From: Mycobacterium sp. E787
GTDB taxonomy: Bacteria > Actinomycetota > Actinomycetes > Mycobacteriales > Mycobacteriaceae
Assembly: GCF_001668725.1 (NCBI RefSeq)
Contig: NZ_LZKL01000122.1
Location: forward strand, 1-36,100
Length of the DNA: 36,100 bases
Reading direction: 5' to 3'
Shown here: piece by piece, positions 9,450 to 17,934 of the stretch
Layout of the letters: every line of letters begins with the position of its first letter
Numbering within the stretch: the stretch's first letter is position 1
The notes under the pieces: model-generated
What the model was told of the DNA's origin: nothing
Seen by the model: the letters and a program-made list of their open reading frames with translations, nothing else
The model's database searches: none
Translations under genes and position numbers: made by a program

Positions 9450-10357
9450 CGCGCCAGCACCTCGACGACATCCTCGGGGGCGTGCGCGCGCCGGGCGGTG
9501 CGCAGGGCATTGACCCGGTAGGCCCCGGCCAGCTCCGGGTCGGCCTCGGCGAGGGCGGCCAGGTGCTCGGCGACCGCAGCCGCATCGCCGCGGGCGACCG
9601 GCCCGGTGAGCGCGGCCTGGCCGCGCTGCAGCGTGTTCTCCAGCGCCGCCCGGGCCAGCGGCCCGACGATGCGTTCGGCGAGGCCGCCCGGCTGGTCGTC
9701 GACGATTTGTTGCCCGAGCAGTTCGCTGCCGCGCAGCGCGGCCCGCAGCGCCTCGAGCGCGTCGGCGAGGACAGTCACGATGTGGTTGCCCGCGTGCGCC
9801 AGCGCGGCGTGGTACAGGACGCGGGCATCCTCGCGAACGCAGAACGGCTCCCCGCCCATCTCCAGGACGAGCGACTGCCCGATCGCGTACCCGACCTCGT
9901 CGGCCGCGGTGATCGCGAAACAGGTGTCGGGCAGCCGGCTGATGTCCTCGTCGGAACCGGTGAACGTCATCGCCGGGTGGATCGCCACCGGGATGCAGCC
10001 GTCATGGGTCAGCGGCGCGAGGATGCTGACGCCGTTGGCTCCGGACGTGTGCACCACGATCGTGCCAGGCCGCACGGACGAGGTCGCCGCCAGCCCGGAC
10101 ACCAGGCCGGCGAGCTCACTGTCGGGAACCGCCAAGACCAGCAGCTCGGCGTTGGCGGCCACATCCGGCGGCGACACCACCGGCGTATCGGGCAGCCGGC
10201 GCTGAGCCCGCTGCCGCGACGCGCGGGAGACGCCGCTGCACGCCACCACCACATGGTCTGCGCGCTCGAGCGCGACGCCCAGCGCGGAGCCCACCCTGCC
10301 CGCGGAGATGATGCCCACCTTGAGCCTGGCCGGGCGCAGTCCGTCGAACTGCCCCAT
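9446..10357 (-). CDS. Rossmann / DUF2520 reductase, candidate ketopantoate reductase PanG
   Basis: A 303-residue protein with an N-terminal NAD(P)-binding Rossmann fold (KVGIISAGRVGSALGVALERA, about residues 13-33, with the GxGxxG-like SAGRVGSA) and a helical C-terminal DUF2520 domain. AIHPAMTFTG and HAALAHAGNHIVTVLADA are the conserved family segments. It resembles the ketopantoate and pyrroline-5-carboxylate reductase superfamily. As I recall, the PanG ketopantoate reductases of Francisella, Enterococcus and Clostridioides are of this type. The four-base overlap with panC supports a pantoate-making role; this is inference. The ATG at 10357 gives the expected length; an in-frame start 14 codons earlier is possible. 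Confidence 0.85.
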   Translation of the reverse strand: MGQFDGLRPARLKVGIISAGRVGSALGVALERADHVVVACSGVSRASRQRAQRRLPDTPVVSPPDVAANAELLVLAVPDSELAGLVSGLAATSSVRPGTIVVHTSGANGVSILAPLTHDGCIPVAIHPAMTFTGSDEDISRLPDTCFAITAADEVGYAIGQSLVLEMGGEPFCVREDARVLYHAALAHAGNHIVTVLADALEALRAALRGSELLGQQIVDDQPGGLAERIVGPLARAALENTLQRGQAALTGPVARGDAAAVAEHLAALAEADPELAGAYRVNALRTARRAHAPEDVVEVLAR

Positions 10358-10483
10358 CGCAGACGACCTCACAGCTTTCTTTGGTTCGTTCCGGTCCACT
10401 GCTCGGGTACCGGACGGTCACCAAGACTTTAATCGATCCGTCACGCCGAGCCCAACGAAAGCCGGTGTGAGGAAGCTCCCAGG

Positions 10484-11791
10484 TCAGCCGTCGCGCCGGC
10501 GGCGCCGTCCGCCACCGGACGGCTGGACCTGCAGGCGCGCCAACAGGTCGGCCACCGACTGGCCACCGCTGGGCGGCCCATCCGGCGCCTGCTCGAGGGG
10601 ATCGGCGCCGCGATGCCGCGCGGCCGGCTCGGCCGCCGGGGGCGGGGCCATCTGCGGTGGCGGCGGGGCGACGGGCGGCGGCGGCATCGGGTGGGGAGGT
10701 GGCGGCGCCGCGGCGGCCGGCGCGCTCGCGGGCTCGCTCGGGCCCCCGAAGTCGCGCACGCCGTACTCGCGGTACTCCGCCGAATGGCGCGCTCGCGCCC
10801 GCCGACCGGATTCGCCGTACGGCGGTGGCTGAAGGTGCTCGAACGGCGAGCCGTCCAGGGTTTCCTGGGAGCCTTCTCGGGAGCCGTAATGCCGCGCGCG
10901 CCGCCCCGCCGTCGGCTCGCCGCCGGGCGCGTCGGCCCCATCGGGGGCCCAGCTGGTGCCCGGGGGCCGCCACTGTGCCTCGGCGGGGGCCGGCTGCCAC
11001 TCCCGCGGCAGCGGCGACGGTTCAGGTTGCGAGGGCGGCGGAGGCGCGAATCGCGGCTCGGGCGGCGGGGTCATGTACGGCGGCTCTTGTGAAACCTGGT
11101 ATCGACCGTCCTGCGGGCCGTCGTATTGCACGCGGACACGCTCCCGCGGCGGCGGCTGCCGCGGCGGGAGCAGCGGTTCCTCGGGCACGTCGATGATCGC
11201 GGCCTCGTCGTCGCGGCCGGGCGGGTTGTCCTGGGTGACCGATGTCACCCGATCGCTGGCAACCCAATCCCGGTTGCCCTCGCCGTTGCGGTCCCAGTCG
11301 CTGTAGGCGCGGGTGCGGGGCGCCTCGGTTTCGACCGTCTCCAGCGCGGGGTGGTGCTGCAGGTCGGCGTCGAACAGGATCTCGAGGCTGGTTCGCAGCG
11401 CGCTCAGCTCCGCGCGCAACGCCGCCAGGTCGTCGGCGGCCTGGGCGCGTAACTCCGAGGCCAGCTCGCGACGCAGCTGGGACTCGACCGTCAGCTCGTA
11501 TTCGCGCCGGGCCGAGATCTCCCGATCCAGCTGAAGGTCGTAGACCAGCTTCAGGTCGCGCACCCGGGACTGGTCTGCGTCGCTTTGGCGACGATAGAGC
11601 ACCGAAACGAAGGCGCCTGCGACTGCGGCCCACAGCGCCAGGATTACAGCGAGCTTGAGGAGTTCCACCCGATTGGTGAAAACCAGTGCGGAACTGGCCC
11701 CCATCGCGAGGACCAGCAACGCGGTCAAGAGCACCCACCCCGGCCTGCGGCCGCCGCGCCGCACCCGGGCGCCGCGGGACAGAACGGTCAT
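10484..11791 (-). CDS. DUF6779-type proline-rich membrane protein (Rv3604c-like)
   Basis: About 435 residues. Two transmembrane helices lie near the N-terminus (WVLLTALLVLAMGASSALVF and LLKLAVILALWAAVAGAFVSVLY). A charged coiled-coil-like stretch follows (DREISARREYELTVESQLRRELASELRAQ region, about 85-135). The rest is a long disordered Pro/Arg/Glu-rich cytoplasmic tail with runs such as PPPPHPMPPPPVAPPPP and a basic C-terminus ending GGGRRRRRDG. In mycobacteria it sits between the folate and pantothenate genes; function is unknown. ATG at 11791 is preferred, with a GTG nine codons upstream as an alternative. The gap to the next gene downstream is 126 bases. Confidence 0.85.
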   Translation of the reverse strand: MTVLSRGARVRRGGRRPGWVLLTALLVLAMGASSALVFTNRVELLKLAVILALWAAVAGAFVSVLYRRQSDADQSRVRDLKLVYDLQLDREISARREYELTVESQLRRELASELRAQAADDLAALRAELSALRTSLEILFDADLQHHPALETVETEAPRTRAYSDWDRNGEGNRDWVASDRVTSVTQDNPPGRDDEAAIIDVPEEPLLPPRQPPPRERVRVQYDGPQDGRYQVSQEPPYMTPPPEPRFAPPPPSQPEPSPLPREWQPAPAEAQWRPPGTSWAPDGADAPGGEPTAGRRARHYGSREGSQETLDGSPFEHLQPPPYGESGRRARARHSAEYREYGVRDFGGPSEPASAPAAAAPPPPHPMPPPPVAPPPPQMAPPPAAEPAARHRGADPLEQAPDGPPSGGQSVADLLARLQVQPSGGGRRRRRDG

Positions 11792-11878
11792 GGCCTGAGA
11801 GTACCTGCGCGAGGTCACTCCGCGTGTCGCGCGGCACCGGCGATTCTCACCCGGGGCGTCGCGCCGCCTCCTGGTGGG

Positions 11879-12355
11879 CTACGTCTCCGCGCCCTCGCCT
11901 TGGTCCGTCGGATCCTGCGGGGACTTGCAGCAATGCTGCAGCCACAGCGCGGCGACGACCAACGCCAGCGCGCTGACGGCGGCCACCACCGTCCCGGTGG
12001 TGTCCTCGGCGGCGACGCGCAGCCACGACCGCCGCGGGAAGAAGTACACCAGCACGCCGATCCACCAGCCCAGCACCAGCGCGCCCACCCAGGCCGACGC
12101 CTTGGCCACCATCACGCTGCGCGCCACCGCCAACGGATGCAGCCAGCCGGGCCCGGCGCCGATTTCGCCGTCGTTGATCTTGGCCCGTACGTAGCGCGCC
12201 CACAGCGCCTCGGCGATGGCCACGGCCAGCAGCGACAGGCCGGTCCACACCGTGATGGGCGGAAACCACCGGTACAGGGTGATCACCAGCAGGTAGCCCA
12301 CCACCGCAGCGCCGACGACCGCGGCCGTCAGGTCACGTTTTCTGGTGGGACCCAT
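11879..12355 (-). CDS. DUF3180 membrane protein
   Basis: A 158-residue membrane protein with four hydrophobic segments: LTAAVVGAAVVGYLLVITLY, VWTGLSLLAVAIAEALWA, ASAWVGALVLGWWIGVLVYF and GTVVAAVSALALVVAALWLQ. It matches the DUF3180 family, which in actinobacteria follows folK. The ATG at 12355 shares one base with the folK stop (TGATG). Function is unknown. The acidic C-terminal tail (PTDQGEGAET) is short. Being translationally tied to folK suggests co-expression with folate synthesis rather than proving a role in it. Confidence 0.9.
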   Translation of the reverse strand: MGPTRKRDLTAAVVGAAVVGYLLVITLYRWFPPITVWTGLSLLAVAIAEALWARYVRAKINDGEIGAGPGWLHPLAVARSVMVAKASAWVGALVLGWWIGVLVYFFPRRSWLRVAAEDTTGTVVAAVSALALVVAALWLQHCCKSPQDPTDQGEGAET

Positions 12356-12882
12356 CAGCTGTGCTGTCCCGTGATCTCCAGCCTCAGCCCCGAGGGCCGG
12401 ACCCCTTCCCGGTCGGCCGGATCGAGTTCGGAAAGTAGTTGCGCGATCGGGCGCGGCCCTTCGGCGACCGTCAGCTCGGCATCCGGCTGGATGGCCAGCC
12501 ACGGCACCAGCACGAAGGCCCGCAGGTGGGCCAGCGGGTGTGGGAGCGTCAGGTTGGGCTCGCGGGCGATCACCTCCGTTTGGCCGTAGCAGGCGATCAG
12601 GTCGACGTCCAGCGTGCGCGGGCCCCAACGCTCGCCGCGCACCCGGCCCGCGGCGCGCTCGAATTCCTGCGCCCGGCGCAGCCACGCCTGCCCGTCGCAC
12701 GCCGGGTCGTCGGCGATGAGCACCGCGTTGAGGAACGGGGCCTGCTCGACGCGGCCCCAGGGGTCCGTCTCATACACCGGGGATACCGCGACCACCGCCT
12801 CGCCCAGCCCGTCGACGACCGACTGCAGCCGGGCCAGCCGGTCGCCGAGGTTGGAGCCGATGGACAGCACGACGCGGGTCAT
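12355..12882 (-). CDS. folK: 6-hydroxymethyl-7,8-dihydropterin pyrophosphokinase (HPPK)
   Basis: A 175-residue folate-pathway enzyme that transfers pyrophosphate from ATP to hydroxymethyl-dihydropterin. The N-terminus VVLSIGSNLGDR is the family's opening strand and loop, and RWGPRTLDVDLI (about residues 85-96) is the HPPK signature with the two Mg-binding aspartates. LPHPLAHLRAFVLVPW follows as expected. It overlaps folB by four bases (ATGA) and the DUF3180 gene by one. Confidence 0.96.
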   Translation of the reverse strand: MTRVVLSIGSNLGDRLARLQSVVDGLGEAVVAVSPVYETDPWGRVEQAPFLNAVLIADDPACDGQAWLRRAQEFERAAGRVRGERWGPRTLDVDLIACYGQTEVIAREPNLTLPHPLAHLRAFVLVPWLAIQPDAELTVAEGPRPIAQLLSELDPADREGVRPSGLRLEITGQHS

Positions 12883-13280
12883 ACGACGCCGCCCGCCGGG
12901 ATCACCGAACCGCGGCCGCCGCGCCGCGACCGCCGAACCACCACGGCGACGTCGGCGAACCGGTGCGGGATGGGCGCCTGCGGCTTGTGCACCACCACCT
13001 CGACGGCGTGCACGCGCCCGTCCCCCATCACCCGGTCGGCGATCTCACCGCCGACCGCCTCGATCAGCTGACGTGGCGGACCCCCGACGACGTCGGCCGC
13101 CAGCTGGGCCAGCGCGGCGTAGTCGTAGGTGTCGGACAACGCGTCGCTGGCCGCGGCGTCGGCCAGGTCGATCCACACGGTGATATCCACGACGAAGTCC
13201 TGCCCGGTCGCGCGCTCATGCTCGAAAACGCCGTGTCGGCCACGAACTGTTAAGCCGCGCAACTCGATTCGATCAGCCAT
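12879..13280 (-). CDS. folB: Dihydroneopterin aldolase
   Basis: A 133-residue aldolase/epimerase acting on dihydroneopterin. ADRIELRGLTVRGRHGVFEHER includes the conserved RGxHGVxxHER substrate-binding segment, DTYDYAALA the central motif, and HKPQAPIPHRFADVAVVV the C-terminal segment with the catalytic Lys. The ATG at 13280 gives the same length as the M. tuberculosis enzyme and overlaps the end of folP by 8 bases, implying coupled translation. Confidence 0.96.
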   Translation of the reverse strand: MADRIELRGLTVRGRHGVFEHERATGQDFVVDITVWIDLADAAASDALSDTYDYAALAQLAADVVGGPPRQLIEAVGGEIADRVMGDGRVHAVEVVVHKPQAPIPHRFADVAVVVRRSRRGGRGSVIPAGGVV

Positions 13281-14109
13281 CGTTTCCCGTCCAGGCCTCG
13301 ACGACCTTGAGGGCATCGACGGAGGCGCGGACGTCGTGTACGCGCACACCCCAAGCCCCGTACAGCGCGGCCAGCGCGGAAATCACGGCGGTCGCCGTCT
13401 CGCGCCCGTCGGGCGGTCGCGGCGAGCCGTCCGGCCCGGCCAACAACGTGCCGAGGAACCGTTTGCGTGAGGCACCCAGTAGCACCGGCACCCCGGTGGC
13501 GACCAGCTGTGGCAGCGCGTGCAGCAGCGCCCAATTGTCTTGTCCCGTCTTGGCGAATCCCAGACCGGGGTCGATCACCAGCTGGTCGGGATCGACACCC
13601 GCGGCCACCGCGTCGTCGACGCCGGCGAGCAACTCGGCGCGCACCTCGGCCACCACGTCGCGGTAGTGCGGCGTCCGATGCGGTCGCTGCGACGACACCG
13701 ACCGCCAGTGCATCAACACCCACGGCACGCCGGCCTCGGCCAGCAGCGGCGCCATCGCGGGGTCGGCCCGTCCACCCGACACGTCGTTGACGATGCGCGC
13801 GCCGCTCTGCAGCGCCGCCCGCGCGACGTCGGCGTGCATCGTGTCGATGCTCACGGTGATGCCCTGTGCGGCAAGCTCTTTGACGACGGGCACCACGCGG
13901 GAGGTCTCGACGCGGGGGTCGACGCGAACGGCGCCGGGCCGGGTCGACTCGCCGCCGACGTCGATGATGCCGGCGCCCTCGGCCGCCATCGCCAGACCAT
14001 GGGCGACGGCGTCGTCGGCATCGAGGTAGCGCCCGCCGTCGGAGAAGGAGTCGTCAGTGACGTTCAGCACTCCCATCACCTGCACGGGCTGAGTCTTCAG
14101 AGGGCTCAC
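13273..14109 (-). CDS. folP: Dihydropteroate synthase
   Basis: A 278-residue TIM-barrel enzyme condensing p-aminobenzoate with hydroxymethyl-dihydropterin pyrophosphate; it is the sulfonamide and dapsone target. VMGVLNVTDDSFSDGG (about 10-25) and GGESTRPGA are the two PROSITE-type signatures. VNDVSGG, VIDPGLGFAKT, LLGASRKRFLG and RVHDV mark the later barrel strands. The GTG start at 14109 overlaps the folE stop (GTGA). Similarity is to the functional FolP1 rather than the FolP2-type paralogue. Confidence 0.97.
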   Translation of the reverse strand: MSPLKTQPVQVMGVLNVTDDSFSDGGRYLDADDAVAHGLAMAAEGAGIIDVGGESTRPGAVRVDPRVETSRVVPVVKELAAQGITVSIDTMHADVARAALQSGARIVNDVSGGRADPAMAPLLAEAGVPWVLMHWRSVSSQRPHRTPHYRDVVAEVRAELLAGVDDAVAAGVDPDQLVIDPGLGFAKTGQDNWALLHALPQLVATGVPVLLGASRKRFLGTLLAGPDGSPRPPDGRETATAVISALAALYGAWGVRVHDVRASVDALKVVEAWTGNDG

Positions 14110-14738
14110 TTGCGCAGGATCAGGTCGAGCGCTTCGGCCCGGGAGGCGGGACTGGTTTTGAACATGCCGCGTACCGCCGACGTCGTGGTGACGGCGCCGG
14201 GCTTGCGGACACCGCGCATCGCCATGCACAGGTGCTCGGCCTCGACCACGACGATCACGCCGCGCGGATCCAGCTTGTTCACCAGGGCATCGGCGATCTG
14301 GCTGGTGAGCCGCTCCTGCACCTGGGGCCGCTTGGCGTACAGGTCCACCAGCCGGGCGATCTTCGACAGGCCGGTCACCCGGCCGTCCTTGCCGGGGATG
14401 TAGCCGACGTGGGCCACCCCGTGGAACGACACCAGATGGTGCTCGCAGGTGGAGTACAGCGGGATCTCTTTGACGATCACCATCTCGTCGTGGTCCTCGT
14501 CGAACATCGTGTTCAACACGGTGTCGGGATCGGTGTAGAGCCCGGCGAACATCTCGCGGTAGGCACGGGCGACGCGGGCAGGGGTGTCCTGCAGGCCGTT
14601 GCGGTCCGGGTCTTCGCCGATCGCGTAGAGCAACTCGCGGACCGCCGCCTCGGCGCGCTGCTGATCGAACGCCCGTATGCGTGGAGTCGTTTGGCGGGTA
14701 TCCGTGCCCAAATCCGGCCCCAAATCCGGGAGAGCCAT
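14106..14738 (-). CDS. folE: GTP cyclohydrolase I
   Basis: A 210-residue enzyme converting GTP to dihydroneopterin triphosphate, the first folate step. Zinc ligands are visible in STCEHHLVSFHG (Cys and His) and EHLCMAMRG (Cys). GLSKIARLVDLYAKRPQVQERLT is the conserved active-site helix. It starts at ATG 14738, 15 bases after the ftsH stop, and overlaps folP, so folE is probably transcribed with ftsH. Confidence 0.97.
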   Translation of the reverse strand: MALPDLGPDLGTDTRQTTPRIRAFDQQRAEAAVRELLYAIGEDPDRNGLQDTPARVARAYREMFAGLYTDPDTVLNTMFDEDHDEMVIVKEIPLYSTCEHHLVSFHGVAHVGYIPGKDGRVTGLSKIARLVDLYAKRPQVQERLTSQIADALVNKLDPRGVIVVVEAEHLCMAMRGVRKPGAVTTTSAVRGMFKTSPASRAEALDLILRK

Positions 14739-14753
14739 CGAATCCTCCGTTCG

Positions 14754-17150
14754 TCAGCCGTGGGCCGGCGGGTTGGACCGGCTCACGTCGTCATCCTGGC
14801 GGTTTGGAGACTTTCCGGCATCCGGGTTCGGTTGAGCCGGAGGCGGATAGGGCGGATACGGCGGGTAGGGCTGGTGGGTCGGATACCCCTGGCCGTGGGG
14901 GCCCTGCTGGCCCGGATAGCCCGGCGCCGGCTGCGGCCAATACGGCTGCTGCGGGGGCGGCGTAGGGCCCGGGGGCGGCGGATACCAGTAATTCGGCTGC
15001 TGCTGGTGTTGCTGTTCCTGCGGCGGCCATCCCGGCGCATACCAGCCCGCCGGGGCGCCGTAGTCGGGCTGCGTGGGGCCATGCGGGGCGGGCTGCCGGT
15101 TGCCGTCTCCCTGGCCGCCGTGAGAACCGTTGCCGCCGTTGGCATTACGGGCAGCCTCGGCCTCGGCGGCCTGGCTGGCGCGGGCGATGGCCGCCTTGAA
15201 CGCCGGCTCCTGCACCGGCGGCGGCCACGGCTCACCCCGCTCCATGGCCAGCTCGCCGGGCGTCTTGATCGGTGGCTTGTCCGACGGGATCCGGCCGCCG
15301 AAGTCGTCGAACATCGTCAGCCTCGGCCGCTTCTCGACCCCGGCGAAGATGCCCTCGAGCTCGGGCCGGTGCAGGGTTTCCTTCTCCAGCAGCTCGCCGG
15401 CCAGGGTGTCGAGCACGTCGCGGTATTCGGTGAGGATCTCCCAGGCCTCGGTGTGCGCGGCCTCGATGAGCTTGCGCACCTCGTCGTCGATGTCGCGGGC
15501 GACCTCGTGCGAGTAGTCCGCCTGCGTTCCCATGGTCCGGCCCAGGAACGGGTCGCCGTGCTCGGAGCCGTATTTGACGGCACCCAGCTTGGAGCTCATG
15601 CCGAACTCGGTGACCATCGCGCGCGCGATCTTGGTGGCCTGCTCGATGTCGGACACCGCGCCGGTGGTCGGCTCGCGGAACACGAGCTCCTCGGCGGCGC
15701 GCCCGCCCATCGCGAACACCAGCTGGGCGATCATCTCCGACCGCGTGCGCAGGCCCTTGTCTTCCTCCGGCACCGCCACCGCGTGCCCGCCGGTGCGTCC
15801 CCGCGCCAGGATGGTCACCTTGTAGATCGGCTCGATGTCGGGCATCGCCCACGCCGCCAGCGTGTGCCCGCCCTCGTGGTAGGCGGTGATCTTCTTTTCC
15901 TGCTCGCTGATGATGCGGCCCTTGCGGCGCGGCCCGCCGATGACCCGGTCGACCGCCTCCTCCAGCGCGGCGCCCGTGATGACGGTGCCGTTCTCGCGGG
16001 CGGTCAGCAGCGCCGCCTCGTTGATGACGTTGGCCAGGTCCGCGCCGGTCATGCCGACCGTCCGCTTGGCCAGCCCGTCGAGGTCGGCGTCGGGACCGAT
16101 CGGTTTGCCCTTGGAGTGCACCCGCAGCACCGCGCGCCGGCCCGCCATGTCCGGGTTGGTCACCGGGATCTGCCGGTCGAAGCGGCCGGGCCGCAGCAGC
16201 GCGGGGTCGAGGATGTCCGGGCGGTTGGTGGCCGCGATCAGGATGACGCCGGTGCGATCGCCGAAACCGTCCATCTCGACCAGCAACTGGTTCAGTGTCT
16301 GCTCACGCTCGTCGTGCCCGCCGCCCAGGCCGGCGCCGCGCTGGCGCCCGACCGCGTCGATCTCGTCGACGAAGATGATGCACGGGTTGTTCTGCTTGGC
16401 CTGCTCGAACAGGTCGCGCACTCGTGAGGCGCCGACACCGACGAACATTTCGACGAAGTCGGAGCCGGAGATGGTGAAGAACGGCACCCCGGCCTCACCC
16501 GCCACGGCGCGGGCCAGGAGCGTCTTGCCCGTTCCGGGCGGCCCGTAGAGCAGCACGCCCTTGGGGATCTTGGCGCCCAGCGCCTGGTACCTGCTGGGGT
16601 TCTGCAGGAAGTCCTTGATCTCGTAGAGCTCCTCGACCGCCTCGTCGACGCCCGCGACGTCGGCGAACGTGGTCTTGGGCATGTCCTTGTTCAGCAACTT
16701 CGCCCGCGACTTGCCGAATCCGAAGCCCATCCGGGCGCCGCCCTGCATCCGCGAGAACATCACGAACAGGCCCACCAGCAACAGCAGCGGCAGGACGTAG
16801 ACCAGCAGCTCGCCCAGGATGCTGCCCTCGTTGACGACGGTGCTGACCTTCGCGTTCTTCGCGGTGAGCGAATTGAACAGGTCTACTGCGTATCCGCTGG
16901 GGTATTTGGTGATGACCTTGTCGGAATTGTCGGTGTCCTTGCTGCCCTTTTTCAGGGTCAATCGCAATTGCTGCTCGCGATCGTCGATCTGCGCGCTCTT
17001 GACGTTGTCGCCGTTGATCTGCGCCATCGCCACCGAGGTGTCGACGGGCTTGTAACCGCGGGTGTCGTCGCTAAAGTAAAAAAACGACCAGCCCAGCAGC
17101 ACCACAACGGCGATCGCCGTGAGCGTGCGAATCACGTTTTTCCGGTTCAT
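14754..17150 (-). CDS. ftsH: FtsH, membrane-anchored ATP-dependent zinc metalloprotease
   Basis: A 798-residue membrane AAA+ protease. Transmembrane helices are at about 9-27 and 112-132, flanking an extracytoplasmic domain. The AAA domain has Walker A GPPGTGKT (203-210), Walker B CIIFVDEID (about 257-265) and the second region of homology (ATNRPDILDPALLRPGRFDR). The protease site is HEGGH (425-429), with the third zinc ligand Asp at 501 in AVSDIEQAT. The last 150 or so residues are a low-complexity Pro/Gln/Tyr/Gly tail, longer and differently composed than the M. tuberculosis tail as I recall it. ATG 17150 is used; an in-frame TTG one codon upstream is less likely. Confidence 0.97.
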   Translation of the reverse strand: MNRKNVIRTLTAIAVVVLLGWSFFYFSDDTRGYKPVDTSVAMAQINGDNVKSAQIDDREQQLRLTLKKGSKDTDNSDKVITKYPSGYAVDLFNSLTAKNAKVSTVVNEGSILGELLVYVLPLLLLVGLFVMFSRMQGGARMGFGFGKSRAKLLNKDMPKTTFADVAGVDEAVEELYEIKDFLQNPSRYQALGAKIPKGVLLYGPPGTGKTLLARAVAGEAGVPFFTISGSDFVEMFVGVGASRVRDLFEQAKQNNPCIIFVDEIDAVGRQRGAGLGGGHDEREQTLNQLLVEMDGFGDRTGVILIAATNRPDILDPALLRPGRFDRQIPVTNPDMAGRRAVLRVHSKGKPIGPDADLDGLAKRTVGMTGADLANVINEAALLTARENGTVITGAALEEAVDRVIGGPRRKGRIISEQEKKITAYHEGGHTLAAWAMPDIEPIYKVTILARGRTGGHAVAVPEEDKGLRTRSEMIAQLVFAMGGRAAEELVFREPTTGAVSDIEQATKIARAMVTEFGMSSKLGAVKYGSEHGDPFLGRTMGTQADYSHEVARDIDDEVRKLIEAAHTEAWEILTEYRDVLDTLAGELLEKETLHRPELEGIFAGVEKRPRLTMFDDFGGRIPSDKPPIKTPGELAMERGEPWPPPVQEPAFKAAIARASQAAEAEAARNANGGNGSHGGQGDGNRQPAPHGPTQPDYGAPAGWYAPGWPPQEQQHQQQPNYWYPPPPGPTPPPQQPYWPQPAPGYPGQQGPHGQGYPTHQPYPPYPPYPPPAQPNPDAGKSPNRQDDDVSRSNPPAHG

Positions 17151-17206
17151 CAATCATCGGCCTCGTCGGCCAGGTCCTTCCGCGATACACGAAGCTGGAA
17201 AAGTCC

Positions 17207-17212
17207 AGGCTA
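17207..17212 (-). promoter_or_regulatory. Candidate ftsH -10 element
   Basis: TAGCCT on the minus strand, about 57 bases upstream of the ftsH ATG, fits TANNNT. The first copy of the 34-bp repeat begins seven bases further upstream and would cover the -35 region. No TTGACA-like -35 is present. Confidence 0.3.
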
Positions 17213-17218
17213 CCGCTA

Positions 17219-17309
17219 GTGTCGATCGCCAGTCCCGGCAGAGCCGGGGCGCAGCGGGTCGGCACCATCGGCCCGGTGTCGATCGCCAGTCCCGGCAGAG
17301 CCGGGGCGC
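17219..17309. repeat. 34-bp perfect direct repeat with hairpins, 57-bp period
   Basis: A 34-base segment beginning GTGTCGATCGCCAGTCCCGG occurs identically at 17219-17252 and 17276-17309. The intervening 23 bases give a 57-bp period, or about 1.6 unit copies. Each copy contains a CCCGGC-AGA-GCCGGG hairpin, and the spacer adds a CGGG/CCCG pairing. This resembles MIRU/VNTR-type mycobacterial intergenic repeats. It lies between the VOC gene and ftsH, directly upstream of the candidate ftsH -10. Confidence 0.9.
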
Positions 17310-17380
17310 GATCTTGCTATGACAACGACCGGCGGTTCCCGGTGCGGTTCCCGGCGTGGCAAATCACACACCGTCGAGCC

Positions 17381-17797
17381 TCACTCGTAATAGCGCGCTT
17401 CCACCACATTGCCGTCGGGGTCGGCGAAGTAGTAGCCGTGCGGCGCCCACCCGCGAGCCCCGTAGCTGTGGTCCAGCCGCGCGCTGGTGTCAACTCCTTC
17501 TTCCTGCAGGCGCCGATCCAACGCGTCGTATTCGGATTTCGACATTGCCAGGCAGACGTGGTTCACCGGATGGCCGGCGCTGCCCGCGACCTTGGTGAGC
17601 GACTCGGTGCCGGAGATGTTGGCCGTCGACAGGAGATCGATGATGGAGTCTTCGCACACGCGCACGCTGGGAAATGGCGCTTCCCCGGCCTGGAACTCGC
17701 CGAACCGCACCGGCGCCAGCCCGACCACCCTCGAGTAGAAGTCCATCGACGCTTGCGGATCCTTCGTCCATAAGACGACGTGGTCTAGGCGCTTCAC
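17381..17797 (-). CDS. VOC (glyoxalase/dioxygenase fold) family protein
   Basis: A 138-residue vicinal-oxygen-chelate protein. Metal-ligand candidates are His in RLDHVVLW (near residue 5), His in GHPVNHVCLAM and Glu in the C-terminal GNVVEARYYE. DPDGNVVE is the typical last beta-hairpin. The substrate is unknown; such proteins include glyoxalase I, extradiol dioxygenases and fosfomycin- or bleomycin-resistance proteins. The start is GTG at 17797 with GGAAGAGG upstream; a TTG ten codons earlier is less likely. It is divergent from ephA. Confidence 0.85.
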   Translation of the reverse strand: MKRLDHVVLWTKDPQASMDFYSRVVGLAPVRFGEFQAGEAPFPSVRVCEDSIIDLLSTANISGTESLTKVAGSAGHPVNHVCLAMSKSEYDALDRRLQEEGVDTSARLDHSYGARGWAPHGYYFADPDGNVVEARYYE

Positions 17798-17934
17798 GGT
17801 AAGCCCACCTCTTCCGGGTACGGCCAAGGCTCAGAAGCGATGTCTACCAGGCCGCCGGACCCGGCACGACGGAATGTCAATTTCCAGTCGGGCACACCCT
17901 TCTCAGCCCGGGGTCGTTGTGCTTTGGTGAGACC

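Noticed and set aside
14232..16427. A 731-codon plus-strand frame opposite folE and ftsH
   Set aside because: Antisense shadow of well-recognised genes, with Arg/Leu/Gly-rich low-complexity translation.
17219..17309. Possible CRISPR array
   Set aside because: Only two repeat copies, a structured GC-rich spacer and no cas genes.
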